Under the pieces are notes generated by a model. It ran no database searches. It had not been told where the DNA came from and saw nothing but the letters and a program-made list of their open reading frames with translations. Below are positions 43,835 through 53,277 of a stretch of DNA of 64,000 bases, in pieces. The number at the start of each line of letters is the position of its first letter. Position 1 is the first letter of the stretch. Position numbers and translations under genes: made by a program. Source of the DNA: Chitinibacter tainanensis DSM 15459 (GTDB lineage: Bacteria > Pseudomonadota > Gammaproteobacteria > Burkholderiales > Chitinibacteraceae). The stretch lies in assembly GCF_000429785.1 (NCBI RefSeq), contig NZ_AUCN01000009.1, positions 62,001 to 126,000 on the forward strand, in the 5' to 3' direction.

Positions 43835-45467
43835 CTTCACCTCCGCTGGCTGGCCATTCCCACAGAGTGCTGAGCGGCTCGACGGTATAGTGGGTGGTAT
43901 CAAACAGCACCGTTTGCAAAGTTAGGCTCAGCGGGTAGGGGCTTAAGGCCTGCTGCAGACTCTCGGGCAGCCCTTGCTGCCAAGCGCCTTCGCCCACCGG
44001 GTGCAGCAAAAAGCCAAAGCCTGGCAATCGGTAGATTTTTTGCGTGGCCGCTAGCACTTCGTGCGTGAGTAAATGATGCAGTTTTTGTAGTAATAAATCG
44101 GTACGCAAGGGGCCCACTTGCTCATTCAGCTGCCCTAGTGCATTAATGCGCAGCAAACAGGCCGGCAAGCGCTGCGCTGGATACACCTGCGCCAGCTGTG
44201 CTGGTAAATAGGCCTGTGTAACTGGGTCGAGCGTGGCTTTGGCTTGCAGCGTGGCCTCTAAGCGCTGGATTTTTTGCTCTAGCCCTCGCACCAGCTGGCG
44301 CTGTTTGATCTGGGCTAGCTGGTGCTCCAGCGTGCGTAATTGGCGCTGATGTTTTTCCTGATTTTTCAGCACAAACAGCTGTTCATTGCGCAGCGCAAAG
44401 TGATGGTAGGCCTCTTGGGCGGCGAGCGCTGCGGCATAGTTTTCGGCTTCAACATGAATATCGCGGATATGGCCGCAGATTTTTTGCTGCAGTAAACCCT
44501 GATCAAACAGCGATGCGGTAAACACTGCCGTTTCCAGCTGACCGATGGCGGTGTTATAGCGCTGCTGGCTGGCATGCAGCTGGGCAAGCTGAATGCGATT
44601 CTGCGTTTGCCCCCACAAGAAATTAAATTGCTGATTGATTTGCAGTGAAATATTCAGCTGTTCCAGCGCGGCATTAAAGCGCTGCTGCTGCAACAGCACC
44701 ATGCCCTGATAGTGATGCAAGCTGGCTTTTTGCGCCGGGTCGACTTCTTGGCGGTGATAGAGTTTGGCCCAGCAGTCTTGCAAGATTTTCTCGGCTTCCG
44801 CGGTGTAACACTCGCTGCAATACAGCGAAAGCAGGTAATTCGCGGCTTTAAGCTCGATCTCAAATTCTGCGCTGCGCAGCGCAAAATCATAGGCATGCTC
44901 GTAACAGGTTAGCGCCTGATCATGTTTACCCTGCACCTGAAAATAATTGCCCACGCCCAAATAGGCCTGCGCCACGATGTCCGGATCTTGCTCACCGTCG
45001 GTCAGTTGCAACACTTGAAGTTGAGTATCGAGCGCCGGCAGAAAGCGATCCAGCGCCAGCTGGATTTGCGCCTGCATGAGCAAAGCGCGCAGATACAGGG
45101 TGGCGTGCTGATCCATCCAGCGCAGCGCCTGGCGGATATGCCGCTGCGCCGTGGCAAAATCATTTACCCCCCAGCTCGCCCAGGCGATCAAATAGTGGGT
45201 ATGTGCGCGCACGCCTTGATCTGCGCGGTGTTCGCGCAGATACATCAGCAGTAGTGGCAGGGCGGTATGACTATGCCCATGCTGAATCTGATCGGTAAAC
45301 GCTTGTAATTGCGCGTTTACATCCTCGTGCGGCATGCCTGTGAACTCCGGCGCTCGGGGCGCAGTAGGGGTTTTCAGATTAGTCGATTCGTCATCAAACC
45401 GCAGTTGGGGGAAGGTGGTAGCGCAGTTTAACGGCGCAATGTCGTTGATTTGCCAAGAAAATGTCAT
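43818..45467 (-). CDS. TPR-repeat protein with degenerate GGDEF domain
   Basis: A 549-residue relative of the adjacent cyclase. TPR-like repeats ([40 protein letters not shown]) span about 60-390, a long coiled coil covers about 390-440, then a C-terminal domain carries the GGDEF layout without its catalytic residues: [13 protein letters not shown] in place of [26 protein letters not shown] in place of MIDLDHFKAVND, and [10 protein letters not shown] in place of YGGEEF. It therefore probably does not make c-di-GMP and may act as a regulator or partner. ATG 45467 (MTFSWQIND) is the likely start; its ribosome site is weak. It is first in this leftward pair and divergent from ugd. Confidence 0.85.
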   Translation of the reverse strand: MTFSWQINDIAPLNCATTFPQLRFDDESTNLKTPTAPRAPEFTGMPHEDVNAQLQAFTDQIQHGHSHTALPLLLMYLREHRADQGVRAHTHYLIAWASWGVNDFATAQRHIRQALRWMDQHATLYLRALLMQAQIQLALDRFLPALDTQLQVLQLTDGEQDPDIVAQAYLGVGNYFQVQGKHDQALTCYEHAYDFALRSAEFEIELKAANYLLSLYCSECYTAEAEKILQDCWAKLYHRQEVDPAQKASLHHYQGMVLLQQQRFNAALEQLNISLQINQQFNFLWGQTQNRIQLAQLHASQQRYNTAIGQLETAVFTASLFDQGLLQQKICGHIRDIHVEAENYAAALAAQEAYHHFALRNEQLFVLKNQEKHQRQLRTLEHQLAQIKQRQLVRGLEQKIQRLEATLQAKATLDPVTQAYLPAQLAQVYPAQRLPACLLRINALGQLNEQVGPLRTDLLLQKLHHLLTHEVLAATQKIYRLPGFGFLLHPVGEGAWQQGLPESLQQALSPYPLSLTLQTVLFDTTHYTVEPLSTLWEWPASGGEDGTLA

Positions 45468-45545
45468 TTTTTGTTCTTTTTTGTGTCGTCGAACTGTCAC
45501 CGCGATGCCGTACAACTATGCCCAATTCACTGTGGAGCGAGTGCG

Positions 45546-46949
45546 ATGCGGATTACTGTCATTGGATCGGGCTATGTGGGGCTGGTTACCGGGGCCTGTT
45601 TGGCCGAATACGGTAACGAGGTGGTGTGTTTGGATCTGGATGAGGCCAAGGTCACCCAGCTGCAGGCGGGCGGGGTGCCGATTTATGAGCCGGGGCTGGA
45701 TGCGCTGATCAGCCGCAATGTCGCGGCCAACCGTTTGCGCTTTACCAGTGATATCGCCGAATCGGTAGCGCATGGCACCATTCAATTTATCGCCGTTGGC
45801 ACGCCACCGGATGAAGATGGCTCGGCCGATCTGCAATATGTATTGGCCGCCGCCAGCAATATCGGCCAGCACATGAATGAATACAAAGTCATCGTGAATA
45901 AATCCACCGTGCCGGTCGGCACCGCTGATCTGGTGCGCGAGGCGATTCAGCTGCAGCTGGATTTACGCGGCAAGCGCAGCAGTTTTAGCGTGGTATCCAA
46001 CCCCGAATTTTTGAAAGAGGGCGCCGCGATTGATGACTTTATGCGCCCCGACCGGATCGTGATCGGCACCGATGACGAAACCGCCAAAGACCTGATGCAG
46101 TCGATTTACGCGCCGTTGGTGCGCAATCACGACCGGATTTTGGCGATGGATATCCGCTCGGCCGAGCTCACCAAATACGCCGCCAATGCCATGCTGGCCA
46201 CACGCATTTCCTTTATGAACGAGCTGGCCAATCTGGCTGAAGTGCTAGGCGCCGACATCGAATGGGTGCGTAAAGGCATAGGCTCTGATCCGCGCATTGG
46301 CTATCACTTTTTGTATCCGGGCGTGGGCTATGGCGGCTCGTGTTTCCCGAAAGATGTGCAAGCGCTCCAGCGCACTGCCAGCCAGCATGGGCGCACGCTG
46401 AATATCCTCGCGGCTGTGGATGAAACCAATGCCCGGCAAAAAACGGTGCTACTGGAGAAAATCCTGGCCCATTTTGGCCCTGATCTGCGCGGCCGGCATT
46501 TTGCACTGTGGGGGCTGGCCTTTAAGCCCGAAACCGATGATTTGCGCGAAGCCCCGAGCATGGTGCTGATCGAAGCCTTGTTGGCGCGTGGCGCCACGCT
46601 GTGCGCGCATGATCCGGTTGCCAATGATAAAGCCCGCGAACTTTTAGCCGGTTGCGCCGGTATCCGCTTTAGCGATTTGCCGCTCGATGCGCTGCCACAG
46701 GCGGATGCGCTGATTATCGTGACCGAGTGGAAAGCCTTTCGCAGCCCTGATTTTCCGGCGATTAAGGCTGCGCTGCGCACGCCGATTATTTTCGATGGCC
46801 GCAATCTCTACGAGCCCAAACGCCTGCGTGCCGAGGGGCTGAGCTATTTCCCGATCGGGCGCGAGCAAATTAATCTGGGCACCTTTGCGGCACCAGTGGT
46901 CTTGGCTGAGCCTGCGAGCGCCGATCAGTCGCTGGCGGTGGCCGACTAG
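45546..46949 (+). CDS. ugd: UDP-glucose 6-dehydrogenase
   Basis: A 467-residue enzyme oxidising UDP-glucose to UDP-glucuronate. The Rossmann start is [42 protein letters not shown], the catalytic cysteine in [13 protein letters not shown] and [19 protein letters not shown] complete the family pattern. The product feeds surface polysaccharides. ATG 45546 fits the family start; the longer ORF upstream does not. It is divergent from the TPR-GGDEF pair. Confidence 0.96.
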   Translation: MRITVIGSGYVGLVTGACLAEYGNEVVCLDLDEAKVTQLQAGGVPIYEPGLDALISRNVAANRLRFTSDIAESVAHGTIQFIAVGTPPDEDGSADLQYVLAAASNIGQHMNEYKVIVNKSTVPVGTADLVREAIQLQLDLRGKRSSFSVVSNPEFLKEGAAIDDFMRPDRIVIGTDDETAKDLMQSIYAPLVRNHDRILAMDIRSAELTKYAANAMLATRISFMNELANLAEVLGADIEWVRKGIGSDPRIGYHFLYPGVGYGGSCFPKDVQALQRTASQHGRTLNILAAVDETNARQKTVLLEKILAHFGPDLRGRHFALWGLAFKPETDDLREAPSMVLIEALLARGATLCAHDPVANDKARELLAGCAGIRFSDLPLDALPQADALIIVTEWKAFRSPDFPAIKAALRTPIIFDGRNLYEPKRLRAEGLSYFPIGREQINLGTFAAPVVLAEPASADQSLAVAD

Positions 46950-47046
46950 GCGTCAAAAACGACCTTTAACGCACTTTTCTTACAAGCGCACCGCCGGCTT
47001 ACGCTACACTCCGCAACCTGTATGCGGGTGGAATAAGGGGCAGGCG

Positions 47047-47964
47047 ATGCGTGAGAAAAGCAAGTGCGGGGTGAGTGGGCGATCTGCTAGGGTCGGGCTA
47101 AGCACGCTGGTGCTGCTCGCCAGTCTGAGCGGCGTGGCGCTCGCTGCGCCGGCCGCACGCGGTCATAGCGCCAGCGCCCAAGCCACTCCGGCCGCGAGCC
47201 CCTTGCCCGCGCTCACGCAGCAAGAAGCGGCTGATCCGTGGCAGGCGGCGCTGCAATATTGTCGCGCCGCCCGGCAGGGCGAGCTGGAGGCGCAATACCG
47301 GCTCGGCATGCTGTATGCCTTTGGCCTTGGCGTGCCGGCCGATCGCACTGCGGCAGCCAGCCTGTTTGCCGTAGCGGCGGCGCAGGGGCATCAGCAAGCG
47401 CAAGACATGCTCGAAACCGTGGCGTTTCGCGGCGAACAATTACCTCCCTGCGTTTTAGCCGATGTCGCTCCGGCCAAAGCGCCGGTGGCGCCGGTGCCGG
47501 CCAGCCAGGTGGCACTGAGCCAGGCGCAAAAGAAAACCGCCCGCATTATTAGCCAGCTTGCCCGCTGGTATGGGGTCGACCCTGATTTTGCGCTCAGCAT
47601 TGCCTTGGTGGAATCACAGCTGCGCCCAGATGCCATTTCGCCCAAGCAGGCGATGGGCGTGATGCAGCTCATCCCCGATACCGCTGAACGTTTTCAGGTG
47701 CAAGATGTATTTAATGTCAACCAGAACGTCAAAGGCGGCATACGCTATTTGCGCGTGTTGCTCGACCGCTATCAAGGGCGAATTGATCTGGTATCGGCTG
47801 CGTATAACGCCGGCGAGGGCACAGTGGATCGCTATCGCGGCGTACCGCCGTATCCGGAAACCCGCCAGTATGTGAGCAAGATTCAGCGCCTGTATCCGCC
47901 GGCGATTCATCGCCCCGATCAATACCGCTACAGCGCCAGCGCCAAGCTCAAACGCTGGCAATAA
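47047..47964 (+). CDS. Lytic transglycosylase with Sel1-like repeat
   Basis: A 305-residue periplasmic protein. A signal peptide ends near SGVALAAPAA. A Sel1/TPR-type repeat lies at about 75-115 (EAQYRLGMLYAFGLGVPADR), then an SLT domain (about 165-285) with catalytic glutamate in SIALVESQLRPDAISPKQAMG, MQLIPDTAERF and SAAYNAGEGTVDRY. It cleaves peptidoglycan. ATG 47047 begins the signal peptide. It sits between ugd and earP on the same strand with short gaps. Confidence 0.9.
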   Translation: MREKSKCGVSGRSARVGLSTLVLLASLSGVALAAPAARGHSASAQATPAASPLPALTQQEAADPWQAALQYCRAARQGELEAQYRLGMLYAFGLGVPADRTAAASLFAVAAAQGHQQAQDMLETVAFRGEQLPPCVLADVAPAKAPVAPVPASQVALSQAQKKTARIISQLARWYGVDPDFALSIALVESQLRPDAISPKQAMGVMQLIPDTAERFQVQDVFNVNQNVKGGIRYLRVLLDRYQGRIDLVSAAYNAGEGTVDRYRGVPPYPETRQYVSKIQRLYPPAIHRPDQYRYSASAKLKRWQ

Positions 47965-47991
47965 GCTACACTCGCGCTTTGGTTAGCGGAT

Positions 47992-49140
47992 GTGAAAGCG
48001 GTGAAGGATTGGGCGATTTTCTGTCGGGTGGTGGATAACTACGGCGATATTGGCGTGTGCTGGCGGCTGGCGCGGCAGCTGGCGGCCGAATTTGGCCTGA
48101 ATGTCACGCTCTGGGTCGATGATCTGGCCAGCTTTGCCCGCATCCGCCCCGAAATCGTGCCCCAGCTGGACACACAAACGCTTGAAGGCGTGCAGGTACA
48201 CCATTGGCCAGCCGAGCTCAGCCCCGCGCAGGCCGGCTCCGCTGCTGCCGTGGTAATCGAAGCTTTTGCCTGCGAGCTGCCAGCCGCCTATCTGGCCGCC
48301 ATGCGCGCGCGGCCCACGCCGCCGGTGTGGTTGAATCTGGAATACCTCAGCGCCGAAGACTGGGTGGCCGGTTGCCACGGCCTGCCTTCGCCGCAGCAGG
48401 GCATGGCTAAATATTTCTTTTTTCCCGGCTTTACCGCCCAAACCGGCGGCTTGCCCAGCGAAGCGCAGCAGCGGAGCGCACAGGCGGCATGGAACGACAC
48501 CGCCGCGCGCCGCTGGCTGGCGCCGTATGTGGGCGCGCAGGCGCTACCGGATGATGCGCTGTTGGTGTCGCTGTTTGCCTACGAGCCGGCTGCACTCAAT
48601 CCTTGGTTGGCCAGCCTGATTACTGCCCCGCAGGCCACGGTGTTGTTGGTGCCGGAAGGGCGGGTATCGGTGGCAATTGATTATCAGGGTTTGGGTTTAG
48701 AGCAACACCCTGATGGGGTATATCGGCAAGGCCAGCTGTGGCTGTGCCCGCTACCCATGCTCAGCCAAGATGATTACGACCGGCTATTGTGGAGCTGCGA
48801 TGTCAATTTTGTGCGTGGCGAAGATTCGTTCGTGCGCGCGCAATGGGCTGCCAAGCCGCTGATCTGGCATATCTATCCGCAAGACGAAGGCGCGCACCTG
48901 GAAAAACTAGCCGCGTTTCTGGCGCTGTATCTTGCCCAGCTACCGCCCGCCGCGCGTGCTGCGGTGCAAGGAATGATGGACGGCTGGAATACCAATGGAG
49001 ATCTGGCCACCGCCTGGGGCGCCTATCGTGCGCAATACCCGACTTTGGCCGAACATGCACGCCAATGGCAGCAAAGTTTGCGCCAACTGGGTGATCTTGC
49101 GACGAATCTGGTCAGATTCGTTGAATCCAAGGTAAAATAG
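47992..49140 (+). CDS. earP: EF-P arginine rhamnosyltransferase EarP
   Basis: A 382-residue DUF2331 enzyme that attaches rhamnose from dTDP-L-rhamnose to the loop arginine of EF-P. The family signature VVDNYGDIGVCWRLARQL lies near the N-terminus, with the two aspartates involved in catalysis (residues 15 and 19 from this start). RGEDSFVRAQWA near residue 280 contributes to nucleotide-sugar binding. There is no ATG in frame near the start; GTG 47992 or GTG 48001 is used, the latter giving numbering closer to known EarP. efp lies 66 bp downstream, the standard pairing. Confidence 0.95.
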   Translation: MKAVKDWAIFCRVVDNYGDIGVCWRLARQLAAEFGLNVTLWVDDLASFARIRPEIVPQLDTQTLEGVQVHHWPAELSPAQAGSAAAVVIEAFACELPAAYLAAMRARPTPPVWLNLEYLSAEDWVAGCHGLPSPQQGMAKYFFFPGFTAQTGGLPSEAQQRSAQAAWNDTAARRWLAPYVGAQALPDDALLVSLFAYEPAALNPWLASLITAPQATVLLVPEGRVSVAIDYQGLGLEQHPDGVYRQGQLWLCPLPMLSQDDYDRLLWSCDVNFVRGEDSFVRAQWAAKPLIWHIYPQDEGAHLEKLAAFLALYLAQLPPAARAAVQGMMDGWNTNGDLATAWGAYRAQYPTLAEHARQWQQSLRQLGDLATNLVRFVESKVK

Positions 49141-49206
49141 CGGGATTTTTCAATTTTCAACATCGATTTTTTCGCGAAATCGTTCAATCAAACGCAGGTA
49201 ATCGCA

Positions 49207-49776
49207 ATGGCAATCAAAACCGCACACGAAGTACGCGCTGGTAACGTGATCATGGTCGACGGCCAACCTTGGGTTGTGCAAAAAACCGAATTTTCAAAAT
49301 CAGGCCGCAATGCTTCGGTGGTGAAAATGAAGTCTAAAGGTCTGTTGTCAGGCCAAGGCTCAGAAGTGGTTTACAAATCAGATGACAAACTGGACGTGGT
49401 TGTTCTGGACCGTCTGGCTTGTACTTACAGCTACTTCGCTGACCCAATGTACGTCTTCATGGACGAAGAATTCAACCAGTACGAAGTGGAAGCTGAAAAC
49501 CTCGGCGACACCCTCGGCCTGATCGTTGACGGCATGGAAGACAAATGTGAAGTGACTTTCTACGAAGGCAAAGCCATCTCTGTAGAGCTGCCAACCGTTG
49601 TTGTGCGCGAAGTGGAATACACCGAGCCAGCCGTACGTGGCGACACTTCAGGCAAAGTAATGAAGCCAGCCAAACTGAAAGGCTCTGATCTGGAACTGCC
49701 AGTAGCAGCCTTTATCGAAATCGGCGACAAAATCGAGATCGACACCCGCACACTGGAATTCAAAAAACGCGCCTAA
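49207..49776 (+). CDS. efp: Elongation factor P
   Basis: A 189-residue EF-P with all three domains. The modification loop reads SKSGRNAS with arginine at position 34 rather than lysine, matching the EarP-type rhamnosylated branch. It relieves ribosome stalling at polyproline. Codon usage is noticeably optimised, as expected for a highly expressed gene. Tandem terminators follow (49762-49785 and 49795-49823). Confidence 0.98.
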   Translation: MAIKTAHEVRAGNVIMVDGQPWVVQKTEFSKSGRNASVVKMKSKGLLSGQGSEVVYKSDDKLDVVVLDRLACTYSYFADPMYVFMDEEFNQYEVEAENLGDTLGLIVDGMEDKCEVTFYEGKAISVELPTVVVREVEYTEPAVRGDTSGKVMKPAKLKGSDLELPVAAFIEIGDKIEIDTRTLEFKKRA

Positions 49777-49785
49777 GCGTTTTTT
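49762..49785 (+). terminator. First efp terminator, overlapping the stop codon
   Basis: AAAAAACGC / GCGTTTTTT around GCCTAA. The efp stop codon falls in the loop, so it is a weak candidate backed up by the next terminator. Confidence 0.6.
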
Positions 49786-49794
49786 GCTAAGCCT

Positions 49795-49823
49795 AAAAAA
49801 GCCACCGCAAGGTGGCTTTTTTT
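49795..49823 (+). terminator. Main efp terminator
   Basis: AAAAAAGCCACC / GGTGGCTTTTTTT stem with a GCAA tetraloop and a T run. Confidence 0.92.
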
Positions 49824-49871
49824 ATGGCAATGTATGGGCTATCAACTACCGAATTTGAAAAGGACCACAAA

Positions 49872-50012
49872 ATGCGTCTGTTTGGCGGCTTTAGCCTGGG
49901 CACCGTGATCGCCGTTGCGCTCTCTTGGAGCGCCAATCATTCCATCCTCTGGGCCATCGTGCATGGCTTTTTGAGCTGGCTGTATGTGATTTATTATTTT
50001 CTATTTCGCTGA
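49872..50012 (+). CDS. Small membrane protein (46 aa)
   Basis: ATG 49872 is preceded by AAAGGA. The product starts MRLFGGFSLGTVIAVALSW and forms two short hydrophobic helices (about 6-20 and 26-44) with a charged N-terminus and the ending YYFLFR. Small proteins of this form with SW..NHSILWAIVHG-type cores occur widely in bacteria, but no function is known to me. It lies just before the AT-rich islet and after the efp terminator. Confidence 0.6.
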   Translation: MRLFGGFSLGTVIAVALSWSANHSILWAIVHGFLSWLYVIYYFLFR

Positions 50013-50096
50013 TAGTGACGTTATGTGCGACGCGCGGGGTCGGCAGTGGCAGCCGGAAAATAGGTGGATAAAAATTAGTATACTTACAGTGTTTGC

Positions 50097-50777
50097 GTGC
50101 ATGAAGAAATCCAAGCGCAGCTATTCTACCCGCCGAGTATCTTGATGCAATTTATTGATTGGCTATGTGCAAAGATTGCCTGCATCATGGGTCGCTATTT
50201 CTTTCATTCAAGCGCGATTGATATTGTTCGAAGAATTGAAGTGATAGTCCAATCGTCGAACGTGAGTAGTCAATGTGAAATGCTAATTTCTGCACTAATA
50301 CAGGCAGAGGATCATCGATTTTACAAGCATTATGGGTTTGAGTGTCGCGCCATTTTTCGGTCAATTTTTATGACTGTATTCAAAGGCAGGATTCAAGGGG
50401 GGAGCACAATAACACAACAGTTAGTACGAACTATATCTAACGATTATCGGCGGAGTGTTTGTAGAAAATTTAAAGAAATTTGTCTGGCAGCTTTGGTTGA
50501 TTCAAAAATTCAGAAATCCGATCAGGCGCTAGCCTACCTTTGTGTTGCATATTATGGGTGGCGAATGAATGGTCTTAAACAGGCTTCTATTAGATTAAAA
50601 ATCGTGCCACCATACTCTTTGGAGGATGCTGCTTCGATTGTTTCTAGGCTAAAATATCCTGAGCCTAAAGCTCCAACAGCTAGAAGGTTGCAGCAGATCA
50701 ATAACAGGAAACTCTACATAATTAACAAGATTGGGTTAAATTGTGAGCTTACGACCAGAACGTCAAACTCCGTTTAG
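50097..50777 (+). CDS. Stand-alone GT51 peptidoglycan glycosyltransferase-like protein in an AT-rich islet
   Basis: A 226-residue protein with a complete GT51 core: catalytic Glu in AEDHRFYKHYGF, then QGGSTITQQLVRT, RRSVCRKFKEICLAAL and AYLCVAYYGW. GT51 enzymes polymerise glycan strands from lipid II. It lacks a transpeptidase domain, like MtgA, and I see no strong N-terminal membrane anchor, only amphipathic IDWLCAKIACIMG. The in-frame start could be GTG 50097 or ATG 50145. Base composition is clearly AT-richer than the neighbours. It overlaps the next gene by 35 bp. No known system with this pairing comes to mind. Confidence 0.75.
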   Translation: MHEEIQAQLFYPPSILMQFIDWLCAKIACIMGRYFFHSSAIDIVRRIEVIVQSSNVSSQCEMLISALIQAEDHRFYKHYGFECRAIFRSIFMTVFKGRIQGGSTITQQLVRTISNDYRRSVCRKFKEICLAALVDSKIQKSDQALAYLCVAYYGWRMNGLKQASIRLKIVPPYSLEDAASIVSRLKYPEPKAPTARRLQQINNRKLYIINKIGLNCELTTRTSNSV

Positions 50778-51423
50778 GTATTCGGAGAGTGTGCAGCCAA
50801 CACCTTTAGGTATTGCATCAAATGAATTTATGGATGAGCTTCGCAAGGTTGCTACATATGAGCAGATGTCAGTAGTTCGCACGTGGATTTATGAAAGAAG
50901 CCCAGCTGCATTTAGACATGCTCCCTACTTGTGGGAGGCAGTTCGTGATTGGTTGGCATTGCGCTGCAATGTGTCGGCGTATCAAATTGGGCTTTCTGGA
51001 AGTGCTCAATTAGGATTTTCCACATCTCCAAGAAAGGCTCTGAAGCTGTTTGATCCGAATAACTCAGACTTGGATGTCTATATAGTGTCAGGAAGTCTTT
51101 TTGCTGAAATTTCTCTGGAGGCGAACTTATTTGTTTCTCGCCAATTCGAGGCTGAGAAATCAGACTTTATTGAGCAGGCTAGGCAAATTCAGAAATTGTT
51201 GTTGCGTGGTTATGTAGATTTAAAATACATTCCATCTCGACGCGAACACTACCCACGCTCTGCTCAGCTAAAGAATGATGCTTCAATTTTGTTGGACAAA
51301 TTAAAGTTTGAGGGCTTTAATCTTAAGCCGTCTCATTTTAGGGTTTACAAGGATTGGCAAGCAAAGAGTGATTGGACCAAGATTCAAGCTGAGAGCTGGG
51401 TTAAGTCAATTTCGGCTAATTAG
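50743..51423 (+). CDS. Nucleotidyltransferase-fold protein of unknown function
   Basis: A 226-residue protein. The central GLSGSAQLGFSTSPRKA and FDPNNSDLDVYIVS have the GS...DxD pattern of the polymerase-beta nucleotidyltransferase superfamily, with a longer than usual spacer (about 23 residues) between GS and the DxD. N-terminal helices (about 25-80) and a C-terminal helical region flank it. No closer family is recognised. GTG 50743 starts inside the end of the upstream gene (35-bp overlap), so the two are translationally coupled. Composition is as AT-rich as the partner, indicating joint acquisition. Confidence 0.6.
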   Translation: MSLRPERQTPFRYSESVQPTPLGIASNEFMDELRKVATYEQMSVVRTWIYERSPAAFRHAPYLWEAVRDWLALRCNVSAYQIGLSGSAQLGFSTSPRKALKLFDPNNSDLDVYIVSGSLFAEISLEANLFVSRQFEAEKSDFIEQARQIQKLLLRGYVDLKYIPSRREHYPRSAQLKNDASILLDKLKFEGFNLKPSHFRVYKDWQAKSDWTKIQAESWVKSISAN

Positions 51424-51535
51424 TCTATTGCTAAAAGCACAAAATATACTCTGTGTTATTTGAATGTGATCGAGTCTTTGTTCTTGCTAAAGGGCTGTCC
51501 CTGCAGCCTAAACTTTTTAATTCTGGAGTCCCCGC

Positions 51536-52054
51536 CTATCCGCGGGCCTCGCCATCCACCAAACCCAATTCCAGCGCGATTAAGTGCAAGCGTAAATCAA
51601 ATTCGTATTGCAGATAATGGGGCTCCATATGCTGGCAGAGCTGGTAAAAGGCTTTGTCGTGGGCTTTGACTTTCAGGTGGGCTAGCTCGTGCACCACGAT
51701 CATGCGCAAAAATTCGGGCGCGGTGGTGCGAAAGAGTGTGGCGATGCGGATTTCATTTTTGCTTTTGAGCTTGTTGCCTTGCACCCGGGCGATCTGGGTG
51801 TTGAGCCCCAGCGCGTGCTGCACGGTATTGAGCTTGCCATCGTATTGCACCTTGGCCAGCGGTGGGGCATTGCGTAGATAGTCTTTTTTGAGCGCGCTGG
51901 CGTACTCATATAGCGCTTTATCGGTCTGAATCTGGTGGCGGGCCGGGTATTTGCGGGCCAGATGCGGGGCTAACTGTTGTTTTTCGATCAGGCCGACTAC
52001 TTGTTCCTGCAGCGGGGCGGGGTAGTGGGCGATGTATTTCAGGGCGCTATTCAT
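51536..52054 (-). CDS. YgjP-like metallopeptidase domain protein
   Basis: A 172-residue protein with the zincin motif VVHELAHLKVKAHDKAFYQL, where HELxH supplies two zinc ligands and the glutamate, plus the later HxxxF spacing typical of the YgjP/DUF45 (WLM-like) group. N-terminal residues 1-110 form a mixed helical domain. Substrate is unknown. It faces the AT-rich islet and converges on the nucleotidyltransferase gene. Confidence 0.85.
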   Translation of the reverse strand: MNSALKYIAHYPAPLQEQVVGLIEKQQLAPHLARKYPARHQIQTDKALYEYASALKKDYLRNAPPLAKVQYDGKLNTVQHALGLNTQIARVQGNKLKSKNEIRIATLFRTTAPEFLRMIVVHELAHLKVKAHDKAFYQLCQHMEPHYLQYEFDLRLHLIALELGLVDGEARG

Positions 52055-52113
52055 GCCCGCATTTTACCACAGTCAGCGGCTTACCTTCCTGCCGTCATGC
52101 CAGATACCCACCT

Positions 52114-52162
52114 GGGTATATCCTGCTAAATCAATCATTTTAATCATTCGGGGCTTATACCC
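52114..52162. repeat. GGGGTATA element copy 8
   Basis: A 49-bp copy starting GGGTATATCCTGC and ending GGGGCTTATACCC. The preceding bases ATACCCACCT make a second inward box. It lies between the YgjP-like gene and the rbs operon. Confidence 0.6.
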
Positions 52163-52315
52163 TTGGTACGCTTTGCCACTAATCGGGGTTGCGGCGCTGC
52201 GAGCATGCCGGCGTGCTTGAGCTTAGCGGCGGCGATACATGATTTTCGCATTAGGGATGTAGTTTATATTGCGGCACTACATTCGTTGATATAAATCAAT
52301 CCTGCTTGCTGATTA

Positions 52316-52349
52316 CGGTTTAGCATGGCTTCACAACACACCTAAACCG
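52316..52349 (+). promoter_or_regulatory. Possible operator dyad upstream of rbsK
   Basis: CGGTTTAG and CTAAACCG are exact inverted 8-bp arms with an 18-bp spacer, ending about 25 bp before the rbsK ATG. Such a site could bind the LacI-family regulator at the end of the operon, although the spacing is not that of a classical LacI-type palindrome. Confidence 0.4.
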
Positions 52350-52374
52350 AATTAGCTGGTTAATGGAGGCGGTA

Positions 52375-53277
52375 ATGGCGAAGGTTCTGGTCGTAGGCAG
52401 TATCAATATGGATTTGGTGGCGCAGGTAGGTCAGTACCCGCGCTTGGGCGAAACGCTGCTGGGCTCGCATTTTGCGACCTATCACGGTGGCAAAGGGGCG
52501 AATCAGGCGGTGGCCGCCGCACGGCTGGGGGCGCAAGTCACCATGCTGGGCCGCGTGGGTGATGATGCGTTTGGGCAGCAATTGCTGGCGGGCTTGCAAG
52601 CCGAGGGGGTGGATACCCGCTGGGTATTGCCCACCGCCAATAGTGCCAGCGGCATCGCGCTGATTACGCTGGCGGGCAGTGATAACGCCATTATCGTGGT
52701 GCCCGGCGCCAATGCCTTGCTCACCCCGGCTGATATCGTGGCCGCAGAGGCTGAGTTTGCTGCGGCCGATGTGATTGTGGCGCAGCTGGAAACGCCGCTG
52801 GCCACCATCGAGCAGGTGGCCGCGCTGGCTAGCAAATGGGGCAAACCCTTGCTGTTGAACCCCGCACCGGCGCAGCCCTTGTCGGCCGAATTGCTGGCAC
52901 AGGTGAGCTTATTAACTCCGAATGAATTTGAGCTGGGCGTGGTGTTTGAGCGCCCCGAGGCCGAATGGCAAGCCGTGCTGGCCAGCCAGCCAGGCCGGAT
53001 TTTGATGACGGCGGGCGCTGCCGGCGCATGGTTTACCACGCCAGAGGGCAAGCTGCAGCAGCAAACCAGCTTCCCGGTCGAGACGGTGGATACCACCGGC
53101 GCGGGCGATACTTTTAATGGTGCCTTGGCCGCGTTTTGGGCGCAGGGCTTGCCTGCGGCCGCCCGGCTAGCTTGTGCCGCCGCGGCTTTGTCGGTCACCC
53201 GCGCAGGGGCGCAGGGCGGCATGCCCACATTGGCGCAGTTGCAGGCCTTTCTGGCCGCACAAGGAGGCGCAGCATGA
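52375..53277 (+). CDS. rbsK: Ribokinase
   Basis: A 300-residue PfkB-family kinase phosphorylating ribose to ribose 5-phosphate. N-terminal VVGSINMDLVAQVGQYPRLG, substrate-binding GGKGANQAVAAARLG and the catalytic DTTGAGDTFNG are all present. ATG 52375 has GGAGGCGG upstream. First gene of the rbs operon; its TGA overlaps the rbsD ATG (ATGA). Confidence 0.96.
   Translation: MAKVLVVGSINMDLVAQVGQYPRLGETLLGSHFATYHGGKGANQAVAAARLGAQVTMLGRVGDDAFGQQLLAGLQAEGVDTRWVLPTANSASGIALITLAGSDNAIIVVPGANALLTPADIVAAEAEFAAADVIVAQLETPLATIEQVAALASKWGKPLLLNPAPAQPLSAELLAQVSLLTPNEFELGVVFERPEAEWQAVLASQPGRILMTAGAAGAWFTTPEGKLQQQTSFPVETVDTTGAGDTFNGALAAFWAQGLPAAARLACAAAALSVTRAGAQGGMPTLAQLQAFLAAQGGAA

Larger units (their letters stand above)
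52055..52374. other. Upstream region of the ribose operon
   Basis: A 320-bp divergent intergenic region. It holds GGGGTATA element copy 8 (52114-52162) and a dyad that may be the operator (52316-52349). No ORF is supported. Confidence 0.5.
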
